Source: Aquiflexum sp041749095 (GTDB lineage: Bacteria > Bacteroidota > Bacteroidia > Cytophagales > Cyclobacteriaceae). Taken from it: a DNA stretch of 19,423 nt. Each line of letters begins with the position of its first letter. Position 1 is the stretch's first letter. The notes beneath the pieces were generated by a model, which saw only the letters and a list, made by a program, of their open reading frames with translations, made no database searches and was not told where the DNA came from. Shown here in pieces: positions 1 to 6,749 of this stretch. Both the position numbers and the translations under genes were made by a program. Where the stretch lies: positions 1 through 19,423 of the forward strand of contig NZ_JBGTCA010000037.1 of assembly GCF_041749095.1 (NCBI RefSeq). Direction: 5' to 3'.

Positions 1-159
1 TTTTTGATTTTGCCGGTTATTTCAATCTGGGCTCTGATGCCCCCTTTAGGAATATCGATTATAGTTTTTATGCGAAATAACCTGAACAGTTTTACAGAAT
101 GTATTTTTAGAATATCCGTTGAAGATTTTTGGGGTGTTGGAGCAGCAAATGAATTTTAA
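1..159 (+). CDS. 3' end of an unidentified, possibly membrane-anchored protein (partial)
   Basis: Frame 1 is open from the first base of the window to a TAA at 157-159, giving 52 codons with no start inside the window. The first 24 or so residues are hydrophobic (ILPVISIWALMPPLGISII) and look like a terminal membrane segment. They are followed by a polar tail ending in GAANEF. I do not recognise the family. It sits just upstream of a plus-strand glycan gene, so a polysaccharide role is possible but is only inferred from position. An open stretch of this length could occur by chance, so confidence is moderate to low. Confidence 0.4.
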   Translation, partial: FLILPVISIWALMPPLGISIIVFMRNNLNSFTECIFRISVEDFWGVGAANEF

Positions 160-641
160 GTAACAGGATATTCTAAAAGTATTTTATGCCTACTATTAAA
201 TTTGAGTGTTTGATTTTAAAGTGAACCCAAATATGTGAAGAAGAAAGGCACCAAGATTTACTTTTCGGTGAAATGGGTTAAAAATTAGGTGAATCAGACT
301 TTTTGAAGGGTGAGTTTATCTTTACAAAGTGAATTTTCTAGGGAAACAAGAAAAAGTTCATATGATTATAACAATATTTTTAAAACTAATAAAAGTGTTT
401 ATTATTGAAATTAAAGTCTAAATCAATATTTTATTCCATTAATATAAATTTTTAAAGAATTAAAAAAACATCAAAAATCCTTTTCAAAACTCCCAAAAAA
501 GAAAATTTAATGAAATCATTTTTATTGGTAATTTTTTCAACGTCACTTTTATTCATTTCAAATAACAAATAACGTCATTCACCGAATAAATCCCCCCAAG
601 ACCTTATCTGCTTCTATTTTTAATGCACTATAAGATGAAAA
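160..641. other. AT-rich intergenic region, no gene seen
   Basis: This stretch of about 480 bases is very AT-rich and broken by stops in all frames. No clear promoter box or terminator was found. Near 572-588 is a short stretch (AACGTCATTCACCGAAT) that resembles the repeat motif AACGTCACTCACTGA found at 2701-2715 and 5954-5968, so it may be a decayed end of that repeat family. A minus-strand open frame at 579-791 runs into the next gene antisense and is not considered coding. Confidence 0.5.
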
Positions 642-644
642 GTG

Positions 645-1388
645 ATGAAAAGTAAGACCATCAACATTATTGGTTTGGATTTCTTTAATGGAGAAGTAGA
701 CGAAGTTGTTTCGGCTTTGGAAGAGGGAGGTCTGTTCGTTTTTCCATCTGGTCCGGGATTGGCGACGATCAAAACCGATGAGAAATACCATCAGTCATTG
801 AAAGCCGCAGACCTTGTGATTGCAGACAGTGGGTACATGGCTTTATTATGGAACCTCACCCAAAAAGAAAAAATAAACAGAGTCTCTGGACTGGAATTTA
901 TAAGTGCATTCTTATCAGATACTGAAATACAAAAGAATTCAAACATTCTATTGGTAAACCCCAGTAAAAAAGAAGCTGACATCAACCTCAGCTATTTACA
1001 GCAATGCGGATTCAGTTTGACTGAGTATAATTCCTACCTCGCACCTTTTTATGATAAAGAAAGGATCGAAGATGTGGAACTCCTGAGAACGATTGAAGAA
1101 AAGAAGCCAAAATATGTGCTTGTCAACTTAGGTGGAGGAGTGCAGGAAATATTGGGGGCTTACCTAAAAGAAAACCTGAGTTACAAGCCGGCAATCATCT
1201 GTACAGGTGCTGCCATTGCATTTATGACCGGAGAGCAGGCCAACATCCCGGATTGGGCAGATAAACTGTTCCTTGGTTGGTTGGTCAGGTGTGTAGAAAA
1301 ACCAAATCTATATATTCCAAGATACCTTGCCGCAATCAAATTGATTTCATTGATGTATAAATATCAAGCCAGCCCTAAAGTAATTTAA
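645..1388 (+). CDS. WecG/TagA/CpsF family glycosyltransferase
   Basis: This predicted 247-residue protein fits the WecG/TagA/CpsF family (GT26), which transfers a sugar, often an aminosugar such as ManNAc(A), onto an undecaprenyl-diphosphate-linked acceptor at the inner membrane face. The conserved core is visible: ADSGYMALLW at about residues 60-69, whose Asp matches the catalytic Asp of TagA, then KINRVSGLEF, VNLGGGVQE near 160-168 and CTGAAIAFMTGE near 186-197. The basic C-terminal tail with several Arg residues is typical for membrane association. The open frame begins at a GTG at 642, but the adjoining ATG at 645 is the likelier start. The length is normal for the family. It is followed 93 bases later by a sugar-phosphate transferase on the same strand, its natural partner. 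The donor sugar cannot be read from sequence. Confidence 0.9.
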   Translation: MKSKTINIIGLDFFNGEVDEVVSALEEGGLFVFPSGPGLATIKTDEKYHQSLKAADLVIADSGYMALLWNLTQKEKINRVSGLEFISAFLSDTEIQKNSNILLVNPSKKEADINLSYLQQCGFSLTEYNSYLAPFYDKERIEDVELLRTIEEKKPKYVLVNLGGGVQEILGAYLKENLSYKPAIICTGAAIAFMTGEQANIPDWADKLFLGWLVRCVEKPNLYIPRYLAAIKLISLMYKYQASPKVI

Positions 1389-1416
1389 TAACAATAGGTC
1401 CAAAGTCCAAAAAATT

Positions 1417-1441
1417 ACAGCAGTATAATAAGCTGTTTTTT
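1417..1441 (+). terminator. weak hairpin with T-run (possible attenuator)
   Basis: ACAGC (1417-1421) can pair with GCTGT (1432-1436) and is followed by six T residues. The stem is only 5 bp with a 10-base loop. Lying between two genes that look co-transcribed, it would at most lower readthrough into the sugar transferase. Confidence 0.25.
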
Positions 1442-1481
1442 CATATCAAAAGTAAAGTATAACTGTTAAAGATCTGTTAAT

Positions 1482-2171
1482 ATGGCCACTGTCATTTCAA
1501 AATTGAACCACTCAAGTTTTTTATTAAGAGATGTTGAGTTTATTGCGCCTAGATCATCGGTAAATTTGTTTGATACCATTCAGACAGGGACTAAAAGAAC
1601 CTTCGATTTGGTTTTTGCGATCCTCTTTCTGATATTAATCGGTAGTTGGCTTTTTACCATCATCGCGATTTTTATCAAGTTGGAATCCAAAGGCCCTGTG
1701 ATGTTCAAGCAATTACGTCATGGACGGAACAATGCACCATTTTACTGTCTGAAGTTCCGAAGTATGAAATATGACCCAAATGGTCATTTTGCGCAAGCGA
1801 CTATTGGTGATCCTAGGATAACAAAAGCAGGTTTGTTTCTTAGAAAAACCAGTTTGGATGAATTGCCCCAGTTATTCAATGTCCTGATGGGGGAAATGTC
1901 CTTGGTTGGCCCAAGACCTCATGCCATCATCATGAACCAGGAGATTGCGGAGAAGGTTGAATATTTTATGTGCAGGCATATCGTCAAGCCAGGTATCACA
2001 GGACTTGCCCAGGCCCAAGGCTATCGAGGTGAAATCAGAAATATGCATGACATCAATTCCCGTCTGAAATATGATCTCTTCTACATCAAAAATTGGAGTG
2101 TCCTATTCGACTTCAAAATCATCCTCTTGACTGTAAAATGTTTGTTTGTAAATAATGGCAATGCATATTAA
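1482..2171 (+). CDS. undecaprenyl-phosphate sugar-1-phosphate transferase (WcaJ/PglC-type catalytic domain only)
   Basis: A 229-residue monotopic phosphoglycosyltransferase (bacterial sugar transferase family, PF02397). It would start glycan assembly by moving a sugar-1-phosphate from a nucleotide sugar to undecaprenyl phosphate. One hydrophobic re-entrant helix lies at about residues 41-65, followed by GPVMFKQLRHGR (71-82), KFRSMK (91-96), the catalytic Asp-Glu in SLDELPQ (124-130), GPRP (143-146) and KPGITGLAQAQGYRGE (169-184). The QAQGYRGE stretch recalls the long WcaJ-like enzymes of Bacteroidota. Those enzymes carry an extra N-terminal part of four membrane helices and a CoA-binding-like domain, which is absent here. 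The first 40 residues are polar and unrecognised. The start is an ATG with no strong ribosome site. The sugar is probably a hexose such as glucose, which is inference. Confidence 0.93.
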   Translation: MATVISKLNHSSFLLRDVEFIAPRSSVNLFDTIQTGTKRTFDLVFAILFLILIGSWLFTIIAIFIKLESKGPVMFKQLRHGRNNAPFYCLKFRSMKYDPNGHFAQATIGDPRITKAGLFLRKTSLDELPQLFNVLMGEMSLVGPRPHAIIMNQEIAEKVEYFMCRHIVKPGITGLAQAQGYRGEIRNMHDINSRLKYDLFYIKNWSVLFDFKIILLTVKCLFVNNGNAY

Positions 2172-2176
2172 GTCTT

Positions 2177-2215
2177 AACCTTTGATTCCGCACTTGCGGA
2201 ATCGAAGGTTTTTTT
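2177..2215 (+). terminator. strong intrinsic terminator after the sugar transferase
   Basis: A 15-bp stem with one G-T pair is formed by 2177-2191 and 2196-2210, with the 4-base loop ACTT. It is followed by a T-run (2209-2215). The core arms are GATTCCGC and GCGGAATC. It begins 5 bases after the stop codon, so it ends the plus-strand gene pair. Confidence 0.92.
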
Positions 2216-2306
2216 CTAGGAATTAGGCCAATTTCATCAATTGGTTCAAGTCTTCAGACTTTCTTCCTTATCATTTCATACTCCCCACCAAAGTAGTAGC
2301 AAGCAC

Positions 2307-2355
2307 AACCTTTGAGGTCTTCCATCCGCGACGCCAGGACCTCGAAGGTTTTTTT
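2307..2355 (+). terminator. second terminator-like hairpin sharing the outer stem of the first
   Basis: A 13-bp stem (one G-T pair) is formed by 2307-2319 and 2338-2350, with an 18-base loop, then a T-run to 2355. The outer arms AACCTTTGA and TCGAAGGTT are the same as those of the terminator at 2177-2215, while the inner stem and loop differ. It may be a backup terminator or a duplicated one that has diverged inside. Confidence 0.6.
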
Positions 2356-2569
2356 ATTTCGAACCAAAGCCCTACCAAAGTTGCATCAAAGCCCCACCAA
2401 AGTAAGGGATAGTGCGACCTTACCCCCCTCTAAGTTTTAATTTTTTTGATTACCACACAGGACATGAAGATCACATAGCCTTTGAGTAAGTATTGTAAAA
2501 GCTTTTCAGAGTTGATTTTAGAAAACCCTATTTCGACAACTTGCGGAATTTTGAAGGACATAGGGTGGG

Positions 2570-2647
2570 AAGACAATGAACCGAGCCAGCGCAGGCATTG
2601 AGGGAAGCAAGCCCGTCCCGCAGAATTGCGGGAGATTTCATTGTCTT
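2570..2647. repeat. hairpin unit with 11-bp perfect inverted arms (a)
   Basis: AAGACAATGAA (2570-2580) and TTCATTGTCTT (2637-2647) are exact inverted arms. Inside lies a smaller hairpin, TCCCGCA (2616-2622) against TGCGGGA (2627-2633). The same 11-bp arms recur at 3037-3091 with a different, shorter interior. Confidence 0.8.
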
Positions 2648-2660
2648 GTCTTTTTTGGAC

Positions 2661-2715
2661 AAGCAAAAAAGTAAGAGAATTAATGTAAAAAAATGAGATA
2701 AACGTCACTCACTGA
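2661..2715. repeat. 55-bp exact direct repeat, left copy
   Basis: These 55 bases, which include GTAAGAGAATTAATG and AACGTCACTCACTGA, are identical to 5914-5968, and the identity ends on both sides. The two copies lie in the same orientation 3253 bases apart and enclose the HEPN gene. Diverged copies lie at 3116-3171 and about 5600-5650. Confidence 0.9.
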
Positions 2716-2810
2716 TAATCGTGCATGTTAATGACTTACTAAAATTTCTGTTCCACAATACAGGTTTACTAAAAATCAAGCTAGTTGACACCCGCCTGAA
2801 TAAACTTAAC

Positions 2811-3005
2811 CTACCCATTTCGGTAAATACGCTTAGGATTCCAAACGCACTTTAAGACCGAAATTGCCTGAATCGCCGCCTTCAAAACCCCGGGTTGCGG
2901 TGCAGGTAGGTTAGATATTACCGAAAACTTTGTCAAGCACCTTACCCGAGGCTAATCAAAGTTCAGCCCCTTCAGGGCTACTGCTGTAAACCTTTAATTA
3001 TAAAA
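2811..3005. repeat. structured repeat block, copy 1
   Basis: This block is clearly related to 5683-5875. The inverted arms ATTTCGGT (2817-2824) and ACCGAAAT (2857-2864) enclose 32 bases. After them come a CCCCGGG-centred stretch (about 2888-2895), CTTACCCGAGGCTAATC (about 2941-2957), and a small hairpin of AGCCC and GGGCT near 2966-2980. Copy 2 keeps these paired arms while the spacers have drifted, which suggests selection on structure or spread as a mobile palindromic unit. Confidence 0.7.
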
Positions 3006-3036
3006 CCCACCTGAATTCTGAAGGCCATAGGGCGGG

Positions 3037-3091
3037 AAGACAATGAACCGCGCCAGTGATGGCCTAGTGGGGAGAAGGATTTCATTGTCTT
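3037..3091. repeat. hairpin unit with 11-bp perfect inverted arms (b)
   Basis: AAGACAATGAA (3037-3047) and TTCATTGTCTT (3081-3091) are the same arms as at 2570-2647, with a 33-base interior that is largely unrelated beyond its first bases. Confidence 0.8.
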
Positions 3092-3363
3092 GTCTTTTTT
3101 GTTACTTTTTTGGACAAGCAAAAAAGTAAGAGAATTAATGGAAGAAAAATGGAATAAACGTCACTCACTGAAAAACGCGCACGATAAAAATCTCCAAAAA
3201 ACTTTAGGTGTATATTTCGTGCCCTATGCTTCTATGTGGTAAAAGAACAAATTCCTCTGTGGTAAACAAACCTCCCCCTGTTTTGGCGGAAGACCAATTA
3301 AGCAATACAGCAATCATAAAAGTGTAGCTCCATTAAATGGATAAATCTTTATTCAAATTATAT

Positions 3364-5160
3364 TCAGGAAATAAAATCGATAGAACAATCTATGGATAAA
3401 AGATCCTCCAATTTATACCCGGCGTGCTTGATATTTCCGAGTTTCATTTCGTTAAGTATGAAAAAATCTTCCATACTAATTTCCTCATTGTGGTTTTCTG
3501 AGAAAAATGTAATGAGCTCATTCAATATAAATGTAAGATAATACCTGAGATTTGATGTGATCAGTTCATTATTTGTATTTGTGGCAGCATCATGTATAAT
3601 TTCATTTCGAAGTCTATAAATTCTTGTAAAATGTATTTCCAGATTTTGCATATGTGATTCTATATATCCTTTGGCATTGACAGTTCTTTCTCCACCTGAA
3701 AAAAACCATTTCTTCAACCTCATAGCCCTATAGGTAAGCAATGGATATTTGTTCAATAATTCAGATTCTATTTGCCCGTAAAAATCTTCCTGTTTAAGGA
3801 AGTCATTGTTTTCAACTGAATATGATGATATTAAAACTTTATCCTCAGAGCTCAACTGATTAAATGCTTTTAAAAAGCTGTATATATTTCTCTTGGTATA
3901 TGCCAAAGAATGTGCATTGATAAAATGGTCTTTTAATCTCACTATGGTACTTTGACTCTCGTAATTGGAAAAGAGATATTCCAACCCTATCCAATAGTTA
4001 ATAAACTTGTGTTCGACTTCAGTGGATTGGTTTCCCAAGCGCAAATAGCGTACAGCCGATTTTATCTTTTCTTTTGTTTCGATAGTTATTTTCTCATTGC
4101 TAAGTATGGTGGGAATTTTTTGTCTGAAATGCAGGTAATGCTCTTTTTCGACTTTGTATTTTCCATCGAGGAAATTTATATTATGCTGAAAATTGCCCCT
4201 TTCAGGGGACCTCAGATCTATCACTAAAACCCTATTATGAATATCCATCGTTTCATCAGACAATCCAAGGTTAATTACATCAAGATATTCGGACAGTTCC
4301 GCTTTCGCCTTTTTAAGAGCAGATAAAAAGTCAAATGCTGAAACAATACAGATTAGAAATTTTCTGGAAGCTCCAGGCTGATTAAAATTGGCCATCTCTC
4401 GGTTTTCCCTAACGATATCTCTGATTTCATCAATATTGTCCTTTAATTCCAGGTTTGTGCCTGTTGTTAATTCCGAAATGGCTTCATATACCTTTTGGGT
4501 AGTGTCAATTCTAAATACAACTTTATAGCTTGATTCTCCCCCTAAAATCCGTTCTTTAAAATTGGAAAAATTCTCATCAAAAGATTTAGCATTAGTTAAA
4601 GTTTTTACAAATATTCCATAGAATAATCTATATAGGAATCCCTTTGCAAAACCTTTATGGATCAACTCACTAAATAAAAAATTAACACATCTATCTATTT
4701 TAAATAAACCATCTACAGAAAGGTCATTAGAAATAATATAACCTTCGATGGCAATTAATATATTTTGAATATAATCTGTATTGTCTTTCATCAAGACATC
4801 GACACACGATATGGCTTTTTTAAAATCATTTTCTTGAAGTTCACGAAGAATAGTCAAAAAATATTCTTTAGAAAAAGTGGAAAATGTAAGGTAATTATCC
4901 TCGCTTTTAATCAATTCAATTGCTTCATCAACAATGGCTTTATTCTTTTTTTCCTTACCTTTGATAGTATGAAAATGTTTTATTCGACCATTATTAAATT
5001 CTTTCAAACAATATCGAAGTTCTTCCAAGATAGTTTTGGGATTGTTAAGCCTAACTCGGTAAGAATCAATCGTTCCGAGATACAATAACTCAATGGATTT
5101 TTCAATAAAAAACTTTTGGGTGATACTTAGGCTCGTGTTTTGATGTGATATTATTTGCAT
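3364..5160 (-). CDS. HEPN-domain protein (Apea-like HEPN at the C-terminus), possible RNase effector
   Basis: This 598-residue, largely helical soluble protein has no signal peptide or membrane segment. The last third resembles the Apea-like HEPN fold: FINYWIGLEYLF around residues 387-398 matches the usual aromatic-x-x-LE helix, and RNEIIH at 518-523 is a canonical Rx4-6H HEPN motif. Active HEPN proteins are metal-independent RNases, common in abortive-infection and toxin systems. The first two thirds (helical, with YKVVFRIDTT near 217) match nothing I recognise and may sense or regulate. The gene is AT-richer than the polysaccharide genes and stands alone, with no antitoxin-sized partner next to it. 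It is bracketed by direct repeats at 2661-2715 and 5914-5968. The start is an ATG at 5160. HEPN assignment is fairly sure; a defence role is inference. Confidence 0.8.
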   Translation of the reverse strand: MQIISHQNTSLSITQKFFIEKSIELLYLGTIDSYRVRLNNPKTILEELRYCLKEFNNGRIKHFHTIKGKEKKNKAIVDEAIELIKSEDNYLTFSTFSKEYFLTILRELQENDFKKAISCVDVLMKDNTDYIQNILIAIEGYIISNDLSVDGLFKIDRCVNFLFSELIHKGFAKGFLYRLFYGIFVKTLTNAKSFDENFSNFKERILGGESSYKVVFRIDTTQKVYEAISELTTGTNLELKDNIDEIRDIVRENREMANFNQPGASRKFLICIVSAFDFLSALKKAKAELSEYLDVINLGLSDETMDIHNRVLVIDLRSPERGNFQHNINFLDGKYKVEKEHYLHFRQKIPTILSNEKITIETKEKIKSAVRYLRLGNQSTEVEHKFINYWIGLEYLFSNYESQSTIVRLKDHFINAHSLAYTKRNIYSFLKAFNQLSSEDKVLISSYSVENNDFLKQEDFYGQIESELLNKYPLLTYRAMRLKKWFFSGGERTVNAKGYIESHMQNLEIHFTRIYRLRNEIIHDAATNTNNELITSNLRYYLTFILNELITFFSENHNEEISMEDFFILNEMKLGNIKHAGYKLEDLLSIDCSIDFIS

Positions 5161-5294
5161 TTTAAATTGAAATTGTATTACATTTGTTTAAGAAATCAAA
5201 CTTCTAATTCTGAAGTATTAAAGATAGAAAAGGAAGATAGGTAGATCTGGTACTGGATACAATTCCGCATTTCTTCTCTACTTCCTTAAATACC

Positions 5295-5325
5295 AAGAAG
5301 CCTCCTCGTGAGGCTTCTTTTATTT
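5295..5325 (+). terminator. orphan plus-strand intrinsic terminator
   Basis: AGAAGCCTC (5296-5304) and GAGGCTTCT (5310-5318) form a 9-bp stem with a 5-base loop. One flanking A-T pair extends it, and TTTTATTT follows. It points along the plus strand, but no plus-strand gene lies upstream between 2171 and here. It may insulate the HEPN promoter region, or be a relic of a deleted gene or small RNA. Confidence 0.75.
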
Positions 5326-5682
5326 AATTCTATAGATAATTATTTTTTAGTTTTTATCCAAATTTGAATACTTCTTATAAAAATTTAACTGCTAGGTTCT
5401 TTCAGTACATTCATCCTCACAATTCACGGGACAGGCTCATCAGGGCAACAACAACAATTTCTGGATTTCAACACCACCTTATTTATCTGTGGGATAGTGG
5501 AGAGGAAGCGAAATGGGGAGTAGGGTCATTTCGCTAGTCCCGATCGCTATCAGGATTGTTATTTTTTGTATCATAGCCTGTCCCGATTTTTTTTGGGCAA
5601 AAAATCAAGAGAATTAATAGAAAAATTGCGCTAAACGGCACCCACTAAAGACCACCTCTAAAATAATCCCTCTCAATAAACT

Positions 5683-5875
5683 TACGTTCCACATTTCGGA
5701 AAGAAAAGTCAGTGTTCCAAAACAGACTCAGTGACCGAAATTTCCTGAATCATCGCCATCATGACCCCGGGTCTCGGTGCATTAAGGTTAGGAGAAACCG
5801 ACAACTAATAATAACACCATACCCGGGGCTAATCAATGTTCAGCCCTTTCAGGGCTGCTAGTATAAAAGCTTAAA
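5683..5875. repeat. structured repeat block, copy 2
   Basis: ATTTCGG (5695-5701) and CCGAAAT (5737-5743) enclose 35 bases. ACCCCGGGTCTCGGTG, TACCCGGGGCTAATC, and the GTTCAGCCC...AGGGCT hairpin follow in the same order as in 2811-3005. Arms and order are conserved while the spacers differ. Confidence 0.7.
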
Positions 5876-5913
5876 TCCAACACTTTCCTGCCCTCCGGAA
5901 GGCGGGTTTGGAT

Positions 5914-5968
5914 AAGCAAAAAAGTAAGAGAATTAATGTAAAAAAATGAGATAAACGTCACTCACTGA
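5914..5968. repeat. 55-bp exact direct repeat, right copy
   Basis: Identical to 2661-2715 over all 55 bases and in the same orientation. Recombination between the two would remove the 3.25-kb segment carrying the HEPN gene. Confidence 0.9.
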
Positions 5969-6065
5969 AAAACACGTCAGTTGAGATCCTACAAAAAAAC
6001 TAAAGTTGTATAATTCGTGCTCTATTTTTCTTTGTGGTAAAAAAAGAAAGATATCATCAGGTGAA

Positions 6066-6100
6066 GGACCTATGAGGTTAAAAAAAAACCTCAAAGGTCT
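6066..6100 (-). terminator. hairpin with a homopolymer loop after the truncated glycosyltransferase
   Basis: The plus-strand arms 6066-6079 and 6087-6100 pair over about 13 positions with one mismatch, around a 7-base A loop. On the minus strand this reads ACCTTTGAGGT, a T-run, then the inverse arm. It starts at the stop codon of the truncated gene. The 11-mer ACCTTTGAGGT also occurs in the terminator-like hairpin at 2307-2355. The T-run sits in the loop rather than after the stem, so termination is uncertain. Confidence 0.35.
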
Positions 6101-6749
6101 AGGGATTCCTCAACCCCTCAAAAACCTCCAAATACCTACCCGTCACCCTATCCCAATTATATTTATCAGTCAATCCATCTCTTGCGGTATCCCGGAGTTC
6201 CTGAATTTTTTCATGTTCGGACTTGGCTTTGGAAATGATGTTTTTCAGGTCAGTGGGATTCTTCCCAAAAAACCATCCATGTTTACCGTTTTGCAATGTC
6301 TCCCGACTAAAGCGGGTATCCAAGGCTAGGATGGCACAGCCATAAGCCATTGCCTTGATCAAGGTAGGGTTGGTGCCGCCATACTCATGCCCATGGAAGT
6401 AGGCAAAGCAATTGTGATATAGGGACTTCAGTTCTTCGGGGTCGGTGACATAGCCTGTAAAAAGTAGGCGCTCATCTTTCATGATTTTGAGTCGGATGGC
6501 ATATTCATCCTGAAAGGGAACATCACCTACGATGACCAGTTTTTTGGTTGAATCCGATTGGATAAAACCTTCGAGGATCAGGTCGGCATTGTTGTCAGGG
6601 ATCATCCTACCTACAATTAGGTAATAGCCTTCCTTTTCAAGCCCCCATTTTTCTATTTTACTCGGATCAGAGTCAAATGAGGGATTGGCACCATAGGCGA
6701 TGACGGTGGATTTGGCGTTGAACAACTCTTCGTAGACTTTTTGGTTCAA
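6099..6749 (-). pseudogene. 5'-truncated copy of the DUF1972/GT4 glycosyltransferase
   Basis: The frame encodes about 215 residues equivalent to the C-terminal half (nucleotide-sugar-binding lobe) of the glycosyltransferase at 9351-10493. Bases 6116-6743 align without gaps to 9386-10013. The N-terminal DUF1972 acceptor lobe is missing; homology stops abruptly at 6743/6744, inside the codons for QKVY. The only in-frame start is a TTG at 6749. The GT4 features remain: GRMIPDNNAD, HGHEYGGTNPTL and KAMAYGCAILALD. A lone C-terminal lobe is not expected to be an active transferase. Divergence from the intact copy is uneven: a 66-base identical run (6546-6611) lies beside blocks with about one third changed (6181-6300). 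This fits gene conversion or selection on the donor-site lobe. No stops interrupt it. Confidence 0.85.

Larger units (their letters stand above)
2570..3245. repeat. composite intergenic repeat, copy 1 (left of the HEPN gene)
   Basis: The unit order is: a hairpin unit (2570-2647), a conserved tail (2661-2715), a structured block (about 2811-3005), a second hairpin unit (3037-3091), a diverged second tail (3116-3171) and a short end block (about 3215-3245). The same order, minus a recognisable second AAGACAATGAA hairpin, recurs in the same orientation at 5507-6045. The 55-bp tail at 2661-2715 matches 5914-5968 base for base. The element has no open frame that looks coding. It behaves like the palindromic spacer repeats common in Bacteroidota genomes; the family name is unknown to me. 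Confidence 0.75.
2216..3363. other. 1.15-kb gene-free region made largely of dispersed repeat units
   Basis: No convincing gene is present. The region holds the second terminator-like hairpin, a 14-mer (2241-2254) that recurs at the breakpoint of the truncated glycosyltransferase, and then the composite repeat described separately (2570-3245). A 92-codon minus-strand frame at 2430-2708 is only a translation of repeat sequence. Before the composite repeat, 2458-2495 is similar to 6780-6820 (both read roughly 'atgaa.atcaca.agcctt.gag.aagt'). This shows that further decayed repeat pieces are present. Confidence 0.6.
5507..6045. repeat. composite intergenic repeat, copy 2 (right of the HEPN gene)
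   Basis: It begins with a hairpin unit, AGCGAAATG (5507-5515) against CATTTCGCT (5527-5535). Then come a diverged tail (about 5600-5650), the structured block (5683-5875), a short GC hairpin near 5890-5907, the 55-bp tail (5914-5968) and the end block (about 6010-6042). The order matches 2570-3245. The hairpin arms differ in sequence from those of copy 1 but keep the inverted design. Confidence 0.7.
5161..6098. other. 0.94-kb gene-free region between the HEPN gene and the truncated glycosyltransferase
   Basis: It holds the HEPN upstream region, an orphan plus-strand terminator (5295-5325), and the second composite repeat (5507-6045). Bases 5235-5294 do not match the repeats and could be the tail of a lost gene or small RNA that the terminator once served. 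A frame at 6006-6329 runs antisense through the truncated glycosyltransferase and is not coding. Confidence 0.5.

Noticed and set aside
2430..2708. 92-codon minus-strand open frame
   Set aside because: It is a translation of the hairpin and tail repeat; the same sequence recurs without a conserved frame elsewhere in the window.
3364..5160. HEPN-MNT type toxin-antitoxin pair
   Set aside because: No small nucleotidyltransferase (MNT) gene is adjacent; the HEPN protein stands alone.
2570..6045. CRISPR array
   Set aside because: The repeats are few, long, diverged and unevenly spaced, with no uniform spacers and no cas genes.
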